A stretch of 64,000 nucleotides of DNA. Source: PALSA-612 sp035652235. GTDB taxonomy: Bacteria; Actinomycetota; Thermoleophilia; Gaiellales; Gaiellaceae. Positions within the stretch are counted from its first letter, which is position 1. Every line of letters begins with the position of its first letter. Under the pieces are notes generated by a model, which saw only the letters and a program-made list of their open reading frames with translations, made no database searches and was not told the origin of the DNA. Below, piece by piece: positions 1-8,248 of the stretch. Both the position numbers and the translations under genes were made by a program. The stretch covers positions 124,001 to 188,000 of the forward strand of contig DASREE010000008.1 in the NCBI GenBank assembly GCA_035652235.1. The letters run 5' to 3'.

Positions 1-290
1 TCGATGGTGACGACGAGGTCGGCGCCGTCTGCCAGCGCACGGCGGAAGCCGGCGACGTAGGCGGGTCCGAGGCCCTCCTTCCGTTCCCGGTGCAGGACGT
101 CGACGTGGCCGAGCAGCGCGGCGAGCCGGTCGGCTTCGCGACCCGTGCCGTCCGGCGAGGCGTCGTCGATCACGAGCACCCAGCCCCCGTGCGGGAGCAC
201 GCCGCCGAGCGCGCGCAGCATCGGCTCGAGGTTGTCGCGCTCGTTGTAGGTGGGCAGGCACACGGCGACGGACGGCACGGCGCCTATCAT
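1..290 (-). CDS. Glycosyltransferase family 2, polyprenyl-phosphate mannosyltransferase-like (partial)
   Basis: The window edge cuts this gene, so only about 97 N-terminal residues are visible. They contain CLPTYNERDNL and VIDDASPDGTG, the opening strands of a GT-A fold family 2 glycosyltransferase, and GLGPAYVAGFRRAL, typical of dolichol/polyprenol-phosphate mannose synthases. Such enzymes load mannose from GDP-mannose onto a lipid carrier at the inner face of the membrane. The start is uncertain: ATG at 290 is taken, but ATG at 299 and GTG at 278 are in frame, and the last gives the family-like N-terminus MPSVAVCLPTYNE. The gene diverges from polX with almost no spacer. The acceptor and sugar cannot be settled from this fragment. 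Confidence 0.75.
   Translation of the reverse strand, partial: MIGAVPSVAVCLPTYNERDNLEPMLRALGGVLPHGGWVLVIDDASPDGTGREADRLAALLGHVDVLHRERKEGLGPAYVAGFRRALADGADLVVTI
285..290 (+). promoter_or_regulatory. -10 box of polX (leaderless)
   Basis: TATCAT lies 7 nt before the polX ATG at 298, so transcription should begin at or next to the start codon. Confidence 0.55.
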
Positions 291-297
291 CGCCGGC

Positions 298-2007
298 ATG
301 GCGCGCACCCTGCCGGGGAACGCAGACATCGCCGAGCAGTTCGAGCTTCTCGCCGACCTGCTCGAGATCGAGGGCCACGACACCTTCCGCGTCCTTGCCT
401 ACCGCCGCGCGGCCGCTCGCATCCGGGAGACGGGCGGCTCGGTCGCCCAGCTCGCGCTCGAGGGCAAGGCGAAGCAGCTGCAGGGGATCGGCAAGACGAT
501 CGAGGAGAAGATCGTGCAGATCGTCGAGGACGGCGAGGTGCACGCGCTGACGAAGCACAAGCAGCTCGTCCCGGGCGGCGTGGTCGCGTTCATGCACCTG
601 CCGGGGCTCGGTCCGAAGACGGCCCGCCGCATCTGGCGGGAGCTGGGGGTGACCACGCTGGAGGAGCTTCGTCGCGCCGCCGCCGAGCAGCGTCTGCGCA
701 CGCTCACGGGGCTCGGTGCGAAGACCGAGGAGACCATCCTCCGCTCGCTCAATGCACGGACGGCGGCACCTGCCGAGCAGCGCACCCTGCTCGGAGTCGC
801 GCTCCCCGCCGTGGTGGCGGCGGTGGACGAGCTGCGCCGCCACCCGGCTGCTGTGAAGGTGTCCGAGGCCGGCAGCGTCCGCCGCCGGCGCGAGACGGTC
901 CGCGACCTCGACATCATCGCCACCGCGACCGACGCCGAGGCGCTCATCGCCCACTTCGTCGGGCTCGACTGGGTGGTCGAGGTGGTCGCGAGGGGCGGGA
1001 CGAAGGCGACGGTGCTGGCGGCGAACGGGCTCCGCTTCGACCTCCGCGTCGTGCCGCCCGAGTGCTACGGCAACCTGCTCCAGCACTTCACCGGCTCGAA
1101 GCTGCACAACGTGGCGCTGCGCGAGGACGCCGTGCGGCGTGGCCTGTCGGTCTCCGAGTACGGCGTCACGGTCGTCGACACGGGCGAGGTGGTGACGCAC
1201 GCCGACGAGGCCGAGCTGTACGCGTTCCTCGGCTACCAGCTCGTCCCGCCGGAGCTGCGCGAGAACGCGGGCGAGCTGGAGGCGGCGAGGACGGGCTCGC
1301 TGCCCACGCTCGTCGAGCTGCGGGACGTGCGCGGCGACCTGCACGCACACTCGAGCTGGTCGCCAGACGGGAAGGCGACGATCGAGGAGATGGCGCTCGC
1401 AGCCCGCGCTCGCGGCTATCGCTACCTCGCCGTCACCGATCACTCGCACTCCCTGCGCGAGGGGCGGATGGAGGCGCAGGACGCCGAGATCGACGCGCTC
1501 AACGAGCGGCTCGCGCCGTTCCGGCTCCTCAAGGGCGTCGAGGCGAGCATCAAGGCGGACGGGACGCTCGACCTCCCCGACGAGGTGCTGGCGGATCGCG
1601 ACTGGGTGGTGGCGTCGCTGCACACCTCCTTCGACCGCGATCCGACGGGCCGGGTGCTCGCAGCCATGGACAACCCGCACGTGGACTGCATCGGCCATCT
1701 CACCGGTCGCAAGATCGGCAAGCGGCCGGGGGCGTCGCTCGACGTCGAGCGCGTCGTCGAGCGGGCGCTGGAGACGCGCACCGTGCTCGAGATCAACTCG
1801 CAGCCCGACCGGCTGGACATCCCGGACCGGGTCGCGCGGGTGGCCGGTGAGGCGGGCGTTCCCGTGGCGGTGACGAGCGACGCGCACCGGGTGGCGGCGC
1901 TCGCGTACGTCGAGCTCGGCGTCGCCCAGGCCCGGCGTGCGTGGCTGACGAAGGAGCAGGTGCTGAACACGCGCACGTGGCCGCGGATCGCGAAGATGCG
2001 CCGGTGA
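298..2007 (+). CDS. polX: DNA polymerase/3'-5' exonuclease PolX
   Basis: 569 residues, the normal length for bacterial family X polymerases, which fill short gaps in base-excision repair. The N-terminal third carries helix-hairpin-helix segments (GIGKTIEEKI, LPGLGPKTA, LTGLGAKTEE). The polymerase catalytic aspartates are visible as D203 and D205 in RDLDIIA and D248 in RFDLRVV. A C-terminal PHP domain starts near residue 345 with LHAHSSWSPDG, TDHSH around 382 and TSDAHR at 527-531, giving the metal-dependent nuclease. ATG at 298 is chosen because it fits the family N-terminus and sits 7 nt after TATCAT. The stop overlaps the next gene in a GTGA arrangement, implying coupled translation. Confidence 0.93.
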   Translation: MARTLPGNADIAEQFELLADLLEIEGHDTFRVLAYRRAAARIRETGGSVAQLALEGKAKQLQGIGKTIEEKIVQIVEDGEVHALTKHKQLVPGGVVAFMHLPGLGPKTARRIWRELGVTTLEELRRAAAEQRLRTLTGLGAKTEETILRSLNARTAAPAEQRTLLGVALPAVVAAVDELRRHPAAVKVSEAGSVRRRRETVRDLDIIATATDAEALIAHFVGLDWVVEVVARGGTKATVLAANGLRFDLRVVPPECYGNLLQHFTGSKLHNVALREDAVRRGLSVSEYGVTVVDTGEVVTHADEAELYAFLGYQLVPPELRENAGELEAARTGSLPTLVELRDVRGDLHAHSSWSPDGKATIEEMALAARARGYRYLAVTDHSHSLREGRMEAQDAEIDALNERLAPFRLLKGVEASIKADGTLDLPDEVLADRDWVVASLHTSFDRDPTGRVLAAMDNPHVDCIGHLTGRKIGKRPGASLDVERVVERALETRTVLEINSQPDRLDIPDRVARVAGEAGVPVAVTSDAHRVAALAYVELGVAQARRAWLTKEQVLNTRTWPRIAKMRR

Positions 2008-2660
2008 GCTACCGTGCGGTCGTCTTCGACCTGTGGCAGACGCTCGCCGTGTTCGACGTCGCGGCCGCGCGGGAGACGAACAGGCGCATGGCCCTCTGCC
2101 TCGGCGTCTCCGACGAGCGTTTCGTCGAAGCCTGGAACGCCTTCTCGCTGCTGCGCTCGACCGGGCCGCTCCTCGCTGCCGCCCGCGCCGTGTGCACCGA
2201 GCTCGGCGTCGAGGACGAGCGGGCGGAGGAGCTCGTCGCCATCCGCCGCGCTGACATGGGCCGGACGCTCGCTCTCCGCGCCGACGCGGAGCCGACCGTG
2301 GCCGAGCTCCGGCGCCGCGGCTTCGAGCTCGGGCTGATCACGATCTGCTCCGAAGACACCGCCGAGGCGTGGGAGGAGACGCCGATCGCGCGCTCGTTCG
2401 GCGCCACCGTCTTCTCCTGCCTCGTCGCGCTGTGCAAGCCCGACCGGCGGGTGTACGAGCTCGCCTGCGCCCGGCTGGGCGTCGAGCCGGGCGAGTGCCT
2501 GTTCGTCGGCGACGGCGCGAACGAGGAGCTGCCGGGCGCCGTCCGGGCGGGCATGGATGCCGTCCAGCTGCGCGTGCCGGGCGAGGAGCGGGCGGCCGGG
2601 GCGGAGTCGTGGACCGGGCCCGTCATCACCTCGCTCGGGGAGGTGCTGGCGCTCGTATGA
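2004..2660 (+). CDS. HAD-superfamily hydrolase
   Basis: 218 residues with the three HAD landmarks: VVFDLWQTL with nucleophile D9, a central lysine in ALCKPDRRVYELA, and the acidic loop FVGDGANEE. A tryptophan replaces the second aspartate of the usual DxD in motif I, as in some haloacid-dehalogenase-type members, so the substrate may not be a simple phosphomonoester. An alpha-helical cap lies between motifs I and II (type C1). The GTG start at 2004 overlaps the polX stop, and its own stop overlaps the next ATG, so the three genes form one coupled unit. The substrate is unknown. Confidence 0.82.
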   Translation: MSYRAVVFDLWQTLAVFDVAAARETNRRMALCLGVSDERFVEAWNAFSLLRSTGPLLAAARAVCTELGVEDERAEELVAIRRADMGRTLALRADAEPTVAELRRRGFELGLITICSEDTAEAWEETPIARSFGATVFSCLVALCKPDRRVYELACARLGVEPGECLFVGDGANEELPGAVRAGMDAVQLRVPGEERAAGAESWTGPVITSLGEVLALV

Positions 2661-3964
2661 GCTTTCGCGAAGACGGGCAGGCGGCTCTCGAGTGGGCGGC
2701 GCGCTACCTCGAGCACGTCGGCGGCTACCCGGTGCTGGCGCAGGTGCGGCCGGGAGACATCCGCTCGCGCCTCCCCGCCTCGGCGCCCGAGCGGGCGGAG
2801 CCGTTCGCGCACGTGCTCCGCGACCTCGACGAGATCCTGCTTGCGGGGATCACCCACTGGCAGAGCCCGCGCTTCTTCGCCTACTTCGCGACCACCGCGT
2901 CGGAGCCGGGCATCCTGGCCGAGCTCCTCGTCGCCACCCTCAACCAGGTGGCGTTCATCTGGCGGACGTCACCCGCCTCGACCGAGCTCGAGGCGGTCGT
3001 GCTCGACTGGGTGCGCGAGCTGCTCGGCCTTCCCGCCGGCTGGCACGGCCACATCGAGGACACCGCCTCGACCTCGACGCTGGCGGCGCTGATCGCGGCG
3101 CGGCACGCCACCGGCCGCAACGTCGTCGTCTGCTCCGAGCACGCGCACTCCGCGAGTGACAAGGCGGCGCGGATGCTCGGCATGGAGCTGCGCAAGCTGC
3201 CCGTCGACGACGAGTTCCGGATGCGGGTCGACTGGGCCGACCTGTCGGATGCCGCCGCCCTCGTCGCCACCGTCGGCACCACCTCCAGCGCCTCGGTCGA
3301 CCCCGTGCCGGCAGCCGCCGAGGCGTGCGCGCGCGCGGGCGCCTGGCTGCACGTGGATGCCGCCTACGCCGGCTCGGCGATGGTCTGTCCCGAGCTGCGC
3401 TGGGCGTTCGCGGGCGTCGAGCGCGCCGACTCGCTCGTCGTCAACGCGCACAAGTGGCTCGCGACGCCGATGGACTGCTCGCTCGTGTGGACGAGCCGGC
3501 CGGCCGAGTGGCGCGACGCGTTCACGCTCGTCCCCGAGTTCCTGCGCACGGGCGACGAGGCGGAGCTCAACCTCAGCGAGTGGGGCCCGTCGCTCGGGCG
3601 CCGCTTCCGCTCGCTGAAGCTGTGGGCGGTCGTCCGCTGCCACGGCCGCGAGGGCCTGCAGCGGCTGATCCGCGAGCACGTCCGCCTCGCGCGGGTGTTC
3701 GAGGAGTGGGTGCGGGCGGAGCCCGGCTGGGTCGTGTGCGCACCGCGCCACTTCTCGCTCGTCTGCTTCCGCCTGGACGCGCCGGACGAGGAGAACGAGG
3801 CGCTGCTCGAGCGCGTCAACGCCACCGGGGAGGTGTTCCTCTCGCATACGCGGCTCGCCGGCCGCTACGTGCTGCGGCTCGCGATCGGGAACGCGCGGAC
3901 GAGCGAGGACGACGTGCGGCGGGCATGGGAGGTGCTGCGGCGCGAGGCGGCTGCGCTGCGCTGA
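2657..3964 (+). CDS. PLP-dependent group II amino acid decarboxylase family protein
   Basis: 435 residues, fold type I. The PLP lysine is K266 in NAHKWL and the aspartate that contacts the pyridine nitrogen is D234 in HVDAAYAG. The N-terminal part (THWQSPRFFAYF, IWRTSPASTELE) matches aromatic-L-amino-acid decarboxylases, which make tryptamine, tyramine or dopamine. At 435 residues it is somewhat shorter than eukaryotic AADC (about 480). Actinobacterial homologues are often annotated as aspartate decarboxylase or AADC, so substrate is left open. ATG at 2657 overlaps the HAD stop (ATGA). No biosynthetic genes for a specific amine are adjacent. Confidence 0.85.
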   Translation: MSFREDGQAALEWAARYLEHVGGYPVLAQVRPGDIRSRLPASAPERAEPFAHVLRDLDEILLAGITHWQSPRFFAYFATTASEPGILAELLVATLNQVAFIWRTSPASTELEAVVLDWVRELLGLPAGWHGHIEDTASTSTLAALIAARHATGRNVVVCSEHAHSASDKAARMLGMELRKLPVDDEFRMRVDWADLSDAAALVATVGTTSSASVDPVPAAAEACARAGAWLHVDAAYAGSAMVCPELRWAFAGVERADSLVVNAHKWLATPMDCSLVWTSRPAEWRDAFTLVPEFLRTGDEAELNLSEWGPSLGRRFRSLKLWAVVRCHGREGLQRLIREHVRLARVFEEWVRAEPGWVVCAPRHFSLVCFRLDAPDEENEALLERVNATGEVFLSHTRLAGRYVLRLAIGNARTSEDDVRRAWEVLRREAAALR

Positions 3965-4176
3965 GAGGCGACCCCGCGCCCGGGCCGAGCGGGGCGTGGG
4001 GCGGCCGGTCCGGCCGGGGCGGTCCGGCTGGCCGGCCGGAATCGACGGGCGGGCCGGACGCCGCGTGCGCCGCTTCGCCCGGTTTGGCGCACATCCGGCG
4101 CACATCCGTCACCCATGCGTGCGTCGCGCCCGGATACGCTGAGCAGCGGGTGGAGGCGCGGGGTGGCCCCGGCCCG
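3965..4176. other. Intergenic region with an 11-bp direct repeat
   Basis: 212 bp between two convergent genes with no coding signal. It is extremely GC-rich in its first 110 bp. GGCGCACATCC occurs twice in tandem at 4086-4107. I see no terminator with a T-tract. Confidence 0.5.
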
Positions 4177-4734
4177 TCAGCCGTCGGCGAGGGCCTGGAT
4201 CGCGGCGTCGTGCAGCGCCACCCGGTAGCGCCACAGCGCCCGTCCGGTCGCGAGTAGGCGGCCGCGAATCGGGCCGGCGAGCTCGTCGACCGTTCCCCAG
4301 CGGGCGGCGGCGATCTCATGCGTGTCGCGCGGCACGAGCTCGTCCGCGTCCGTCGTCGCGGCGAGCACGTGTGTCTCCCACGGAAGAGCCTCGGTGCGGA
4401 AGCGGAAGACAGCTCGCGCGTGCACGAGGTAGCGCTCGAGCGTCACCGCCGCGCCGATCTCTTCGAGCGCCTCCCGGACGACGCCGGCGGCGAACTCCTC
4501 TCCCGGCTTGACGCCGCCGCCCGGAGTCCGCCAGATCCCCGTCTCGAAGTGCGGTTTGCGGATCAGCGCCAACCTGTCGCCGTTCAGAACGAACAGCGTG
4601 ACGTCGTGCCGGCGCGCCGGGTCGCGGGCGACGAGGTCGCGCTCCCGCTCGGTCACCTCGCCCTCCCATGCGAGCAGGATCGGCCGCCCGAGCTCGGCAC
4701 GGACGCGCGCGAGGACAGTCTCGTCGATGTGCAC
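4177..4734 (-). CDS. Nudix hydrolase
   Basis: 185 residues with a complete Nudix box at about residues 73-95 (GGVKPGEEF then REALEEIGA), matching GX5EX7REUXEEXGU. Nudix enzymes hydrolyse nucleoside diphosphates linked to another moiety, with Mg2+ held by the REXXEE glutamates. An N-terminal 40-residue extension precedes the core and does not identify the substrate. GTG at 4734 is 6 nt after TAGTCT on the minus strand, so the gene is probably leaderless. It lies immediately downstream of otsB on the same strand but has its own promoter. Confidence 0.9.
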   Translation of the reverse strand: MHIDETVLARVRAELGRPILLAWEGEVTERERDLVARDPARRHDVTLFVLNGDRLALIRKPHFETGIWRTPGGGVKPGEEFAAGVVREALEEIGAAVTLERYLVHARAVFRFRTEALPWETHVLAATTDADELVPRDTHEIAAARWGTVDELAGPIRGRLLATGRALWRYRVALHDAAIQALADG

Positions 4735-4740
4735 CGGGCC

Positions 4741-4746
4741 AGACTA
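4741..4746 (-). promoter_or_regulatory. -10 box of the Nudix gene
   Basis: TAGTCT on the minus strand, 6 nt before the GTG at 4734. Confidence 0.5.
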
Positions 4747-5460
4747 GAGGCGCCGCAGCAGGTCGGCGAGGCGCGACGGGTCGGCGACGACGAGGTCGGC
4801 CGCCCGGCCGAGCTCCGGCGGCCCCTCCTCCGAGGCGACGGCGATGCGGACGGCGAGCTCGAGCCCGTCCAGCGCGCGGAAGGCGTCGAGGTCGGTCGCG
4901 TCGTCGCCGGCGTACAGCGCGCGGCGCAGGCCGGCTTCCTCCACAAGCCGGCGTACCGCCGTGCCCTTGTCGGCGTCGACCGGAGGGCGCACCTCCAGCA
5001 CCATGCGCCCGAAGCGTGGCCGCAGCCCCGTTTCCCTCGCTCGCGCTGCCACGGTGGAGAGGTAGTCGAGCGCGCCTTTCGGGTCGCGGGCCGTGCGGTA
5101 GTGGAAGGCGAGCGTCAGGCGCTTCCCGGGCTCGGCCTCCCAGTCGACCGATCGCGCGAAGTCGGCGAGCACCTGCGCCCAGCGGGGGGCGGCCGGATCG
5201 AGCTCGAGCCCGTGCTCGCCGACGTAGCGGACGCCGGCGGCGCCGACGACTCGGGCGGCGTCCTCGCCGGTGCGGCCGCTGATGCAGGCGACGAGGCCGT
5301 AGCGCCGCGCCAGCCGCTCGAGCTCCCGTCGCGTCGCTTCCGGGACCACGGCCTCGTGCGGCCGCGGCGCGATCGGCGCGAGCGTCCCGTCGACGTCGAG
5401 CAGGAGCGCCGCGCGGGGCGGGTCCTGGGCGAGCCGCGCGAGCAGTGTGCCGGCGCCCAC
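4744..5460 (-). CDS. otsB: Trehalose-6-phosphate phosphatase
   Basis: 238 residues, typical OtsB length. LLDVDGTLAPI carries nucleophile D22 and acid/base D24; SGRTGEDA and GEHGLEL follow, and GDDATDLDAF gives the Mg2+-binding acidic motif. It dephosphorylates trehalose 6-phosphate to trehalose, a compatible solute and, in actinobacteria, a cell-wall precursor. The partner synthase otsA is not in the window. The GTG at 5460 is 6 nt from a -10 box shared with the divergent permease gene. The stop lies inside the -10 region of the downstream Nudix gene. Confidence 0.92.
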   Translation of the reverse strand: MGAGTLLARLAQDPPRAALLLDVDGTLAPIAPRPHEAVVPEATRRELERLARRYGLVACISGRTGEDAARVVGAAGVRYVGEHGLELDPAAPRWAQVLADFARSVDWEAEPGKRLTLAFHYRTARDPKGALDYLSTVAARARETGLRPRFGRMVLEVRPPVDADKGTAVRRLVEEAGLRRALYAGDDATDLDAFRALDGLELAVRIAVASEEGPPELGRAADLVVADPSRLADLLRRL

Positions 5461-5465
5461 CCTCG

Positions 5466-5472
5466 TAGAATA
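5466..5472. promoter_or_regulatory. Symmetrical shared -10 box (otsB and TauE-like permease)
   Basis: The 7-bp TAGAATA reads TAGAAT on the plus strand, 6 nt before GTG 5478, and TATTCT on the minus strand, 6 nt before GTG 5460. One element can therefore serve two leaderless, divergent genes only 17 bp apart. Confidence 0.6.
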
Positions 5473-5477
5473 GGAGC

Positions 5478-5819
5478 GTGCGCCTCGTCCTGATCGGGCT
5501 GGCGGCCGGGTTCTTCGGGGCGCTCTTCGGAGTCGGCGGCGGCATCGTCATGGTGCCGCTGCTGATCGCCGTCGCGGCCTTCTCGCCGCGGCCGGCGATG
5601 GCGACGTCGCTCGCCGCCATCGGCCTCATCTCGCTCGAGGGCGTCGTCTTCTACGGCCTGCACGGCGACCTGAAGCCGGTCGACGCGGTCGTGCTCGGAG
5701 TGCCGGCCGCGATCGGCGTGGTGCTCGGCACGGCGCTGCAGCAGCGGCTCCAGAACACGACGCTCGCGCTCGCTTTCGCCGTCCTGCTCGCCGCCGTCGC
5801 CATCCGGCTGTTCGTCTGA
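5478..5819 (+). CDS. TauE/SafE family permease, N-terminal half protein
   Basis: 113 residues, about half of a normal 240-280 residue TauE/SafE transporter (putative sulfite/sulfonate or organic anion export). It contains one family repeat beginning GLAAGFFGALFGVGGGIV, and about four hydrophobic segments. The stop overlaps the ATG of the second half (TGATG), so the two chains are translationally coupled and presumably assemble as a heterodimer. GTG at 5478 follows TAGAAT by 6 nt. The substrate is not identifiable. Confidence 0.8.
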   Translation: MRLVLIGLAAGFFGALFGVGGGIVMVPLLIAVAAFSPRPAMATSLAAIGLISLEGVVFYGLHGDLKPVDAVVLGVPAAIGVVLGTALQQRLQNTTLALAFAVLLAAVAIRLFV

Positions 5820-6187
5820 TGGACGTCGTGCTCGCGATCGCCCTCGGTCTCGTCGCCGGCCTCCTCGCCGGGCTGTTCGGTGTCGGCGGCGGCATCCTGT
5901 TCGTGCCGACGCTCACGCTCGCCCTGGGGCTCGAGCAGCACCACGCCCAGGCGACGTCGCTCCTCGCCATCCTGCCGACCGCCGCCGTCGGCGTGTGGAG
6001 GCAGTACCGGTACGGCAACCTGCTCTGGAGACCGTCGCTCGTGCTCGGGCTGGCGGGGATCGGCGGTGTCGCCGCAGGCGGCTTCCTGGCCGAGTCGCTG
6101 CCGGGCCAGGCGCTGAGGCGGCTGTTCGGCGCGCTCCTGCTCGCGACCGCCGCTCAGATCGTCTGGCGAGTCGTGCGCGAGCGCTGA
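5819..6187 (+). CDS. TauE/SafE family permease, C-terminal half protein
   Basis: 122 residues with a second TauE/SafE repeat (GLFGVGGGILFVPTL) and about four membrane segments. It starts one base inside the stop of the preceding half-gene. Each half begins with its own GVGGG signature near the N-terminus, which argues for a genuine two-gene transporter rather than a frameshift in one gene. The 50 bp downstream lead to the M23 peptidase promoter. Confidence 0.8.
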   Translation: MDVVLAIALGLVAGLLAGLFGVGGGILFVPTLTLALGLEQHHAQATSLLAILPTAAVGVWRQYRYGNLLWRPSLVLGLAGIGGVAAGGFLAESLPGQALRRLFGALLLATAAQIVWRVVRER

Positions 6188-6223
6188 CGCCGAGGGCGCC
6201 GAAGACCGCCTGCCGGCTCCTGC

Positions 6224-6229
6224 GATACT
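6224..6229 (+). promoter_or_regulatory. -10 box of the M23 peptidase gene
   Basis: GATACT, 8 nt before the GTG at 6238. Confidence 0.5.
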
Positions 6230-6237
6230 TCGCGGCC

Positions 6238-7728
6238 GTGATCGGACGCCGCAGCGTCGCGCTCGCCCTCCCGATCATCGCCGTCGCCGCCGCGGCTGCG
6301 ACGCTCCCTGCGCACGGGGGCACGGCCGCCGCACACGCGCGCACGAGGGCGTACGGGATCCAGGTGCAGCTTCCGAACCAGCAGCCGATCGTCGCCGGGT
6401 TGCACGAGGCGCCGCCGTCGGCGAGCGGGGCGGACGGGAGCTTCTCCTACCCGGACGACGGCTCGCTGGTGAGCGCCCGCACGCTGGCCGGCCGCGGCGC
6501 GCTGCTCGGCGCGGGAGCGACGGCGAGGGCCGGCAGCGACGTCACCGGGCTCAGCCTGTTCGGCGGCGAGATCACGGCCGACGCGGTCGTCGCGCGCGTG
6601 ACCGCGAACGCCTCCGGCTCGGTCGACTTCACCGGCTCGTCCCTGACCAACCTCGTCGTCCTCGGTCAGCCGGTGACCGCCCAACCCCACCTTCGCGTTC
6701 CGCTCGCTGACTGGGGCCACGCGATCGTGCTCGAGGAGGAGGTGCAGCCGGCACGGGCGTCCTCGGCCGAGCGACGCGGCTGGCTGACCGCGCTCGACGT
6801 GTGGCTCGACGCCTCCCACGACGGCCTGCCGCCCGGGACGAGGATCCTCGTCGGCTACGCCGATGCGACCGCGACCATGCCGCCCTCGACCGCGCCGCCC
6901 TCGACCGCGCCGCCCGCGTCCCCACCCGAGCAGGCGCCCCTGCCCGCGCCGGCTCTCCCTCCGCTTCCCGTCCTCCCGGCCCCGGCGCCGCCGCCCGTCG
7001 CGCCTCCGCCGCTCGCGCCCCGCCGGGCAGTGCACGTCGTTTCGCCGCGGCACCAAGCCGCCATCGCCCACACCCGCTTCTCGCCGGCCCCCGTCGTGCC
7101 TGTGACGCTGCGGCCGGCGATCACGGCGCGCGGCTACGTCTTCCCCGTCTACGGACCATCGGGCTACGGCGACAGCTTCGCGGCGCCGCGCAGCGACGTG
7201 CACGGCGGCTGGCACCACGGCGACGACATCTTCGCCCCGCTCGGCGCGCCGGTCCTGGCGGTGGCAGACGGCACGGTCTTCTCCGTGGGGCCGAACCCGA
7301 TCGGCGGCAACCGGCTGTGGCTCCAGGACGAGAGCGGCAACCAGTTCTACTACGCCCACCTGTCCGCGTACACGCCGCTCGCCCGGGACGGCGCGCGCGT
7401 GCACGCGGGCGACGTGCTCGGCTTCGTCGGCAACACGGGCGATGCCGAGGGAGGGCCGTACCACCTCCACTTCGAGATCCACCCGGCCGGGCTGCTCTTC
7501 CTCGGCTACGACGGCGTCGTCGACCCGACCCCCTACCTGGACGCCTGGTGGCATGTGCGCGACATTCGCTTCCCGGCGGGCCTGGCGTGGGCGCCCCAGC
7601 CGCTGCGCACGCATCTGCCGCCCGCCGGCGCCCTCCTGCTCCAGAGCACCGACATCTCGACGGCGACCGGGCTCGACCCGCGCTCGCTCGAGCGCGTGCT
7701 GCAGGCGGGCGGGACAGCCGGCTCTTGA
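6238..7728 (+). CDS. Secreted M23 (LytM-type) peptidase
   Basis: 496 residues. A signal peptide or anchor (VALALPIIAVAAAAAT) is followed by a domain of unknown function to about residue 215. A long proline/alanine linker (about 215-265) leads to a C-terminal M23 domain. Zinc ligands are visible as H326 and D330 in HHGDD and H411 of HLHFE, with H409 the likely catalytic histidine. M23 enzymes cut peptide cross-links in peptidoglycan; actinobacterial members assist division or wall remodelling. The start is GTG 6238 because it directly precedes the signal peptide and follows GATACT; the longer open frame upstream is a GC artefact. Confidence 0.85.
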   Translation: MIGRRSVALALPIIAVAAAAATLPAHGGTAAAHARTRAYGIQVQLPNQQPIVAGLHEAPPSASGADGSFSYPDDGSLVSARTLAGRGALLGAGATARAGSDVTGLSLFGGEITADAVVARVTANASGSVDFTGSSLTNLVVLGQPVTAQPHLRVPLADWGHAIVLEEEVQPARASSAERRGWLTALDVWLDASHDGLPPGTRILVGYADATATMPPSTAPPSTAPPASPPEQAPLPAPALPPLPVLPAPAPPPVAPPPLAPRRAVHVVSPRHQAAIAHTRFSPAPVVPVTLRPAITARGYVFPVYGPSGYGDSFAAPRSDVHGGWHHGDDIFAPLGAPVLAVADGTVFSVGPNPIGGNRLWLQDESGNQFYYAHLSAYTPLARDGARVHAGDVLGFVGNTGDAEGGPYHLHFEIHPAGLLFLGYDGVVDPTPYLDAWWHVRDIRFPAGLAWAPQPLRTHLPPAGALLLQSTDISTATGLDPRSLERVLQAGGTAGS

Positions 7729-7758
7729 CGTCCGGCTGCCCCGCGCTCGTCCTGCGAG

Positions 7759-8202
7759 CTAGGAGACGTGCGCGCTTCCGCCGTTCGGCGAGGCGGCGCG
7801 CATCTCGTGCGCGCCGAGCACCTTCCCCTTCACCCAGCGGCGCGTCTCGGGACCCGTGAACGGGTTGAAGAAGACGCCGATCGCGACGCCTCCGAGCAGA
7901 AACGCCAGGTTGCGCATCCGGTGCGAACCCGCGCGTTCCCGCTCGACGTGCTGGAGCCGCTCGGCGGCGTGCCGCAGCTCGGCGATGGCGCGGCGGATGT
8001 GCTGCTGTACGTCCTCGTCGCGCGCGACGCGGGTCGCGAGCGAGGAGAGGTCACGCTGCGAGGAGAGCTCCTCGTAGAGCGCCCGCGCGGCTGCGAAGGC
8101 CGCGCGCAGGTTGTCGCGGAACGCCTCGTCGCGGAGCGCCCGCTCGACGTAGGGCCTGGCCGTCTCCGCGGCGGACATGACGCTGTCCTTCGTCATCGGC
8201 AT
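7759..8202 (-). CDS. Conserved hypothetical protein, helical with one membrane segment
   Basis: 147 residues. Residues 10-90 are charged and predicted helical (YVERALRDEAFRDNLRAAF, LQHVERERAG). A single hydrophobic stretch follows (LAFLLGGVAIGVFFNPF), then a short polar tail. This resembles small membrane-anchored helical proteins common in actinobacteria; no enzymatic motif is visible. ATG 8202 is preceded by GAAAGGA at a spacing of about 10, so this gene uses a normal ribosome binding site. It diverges from the lipoprotein gene. Function unknown. Confidence 0.65.
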   Translation of the reverse strand: MPMTKDSVMSAAETARPYVERALRDEAFRDNLRAAFAAARALYEELSSQRDLSSLATRVARDEDVQQHIRRAIAELRHAAERLQHVERERAGSHRMRNLAFLLGGVAIGVFFNPFTGPETRRWVKGKVLGAHEMRAASPNGGSAHVS

Positions 8203-8248
8203 GGCTAAGCTGTCCTTTCGTCGGCTCTCTGCTACGAGTGTACCCCCG

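Noticed and set aside
90..1850. A 586-residue frame overlapping polX
   Set aside because: Low-complexity Arg/Gly/Ala composition; the overlapping frame has all PolX motifs.
5478..6187. TauE/SafE halves as a frameshifted single gene
   Set aside because: The junction is a clean TGATG overlap, and each half begins with its own family signature near a valid start.
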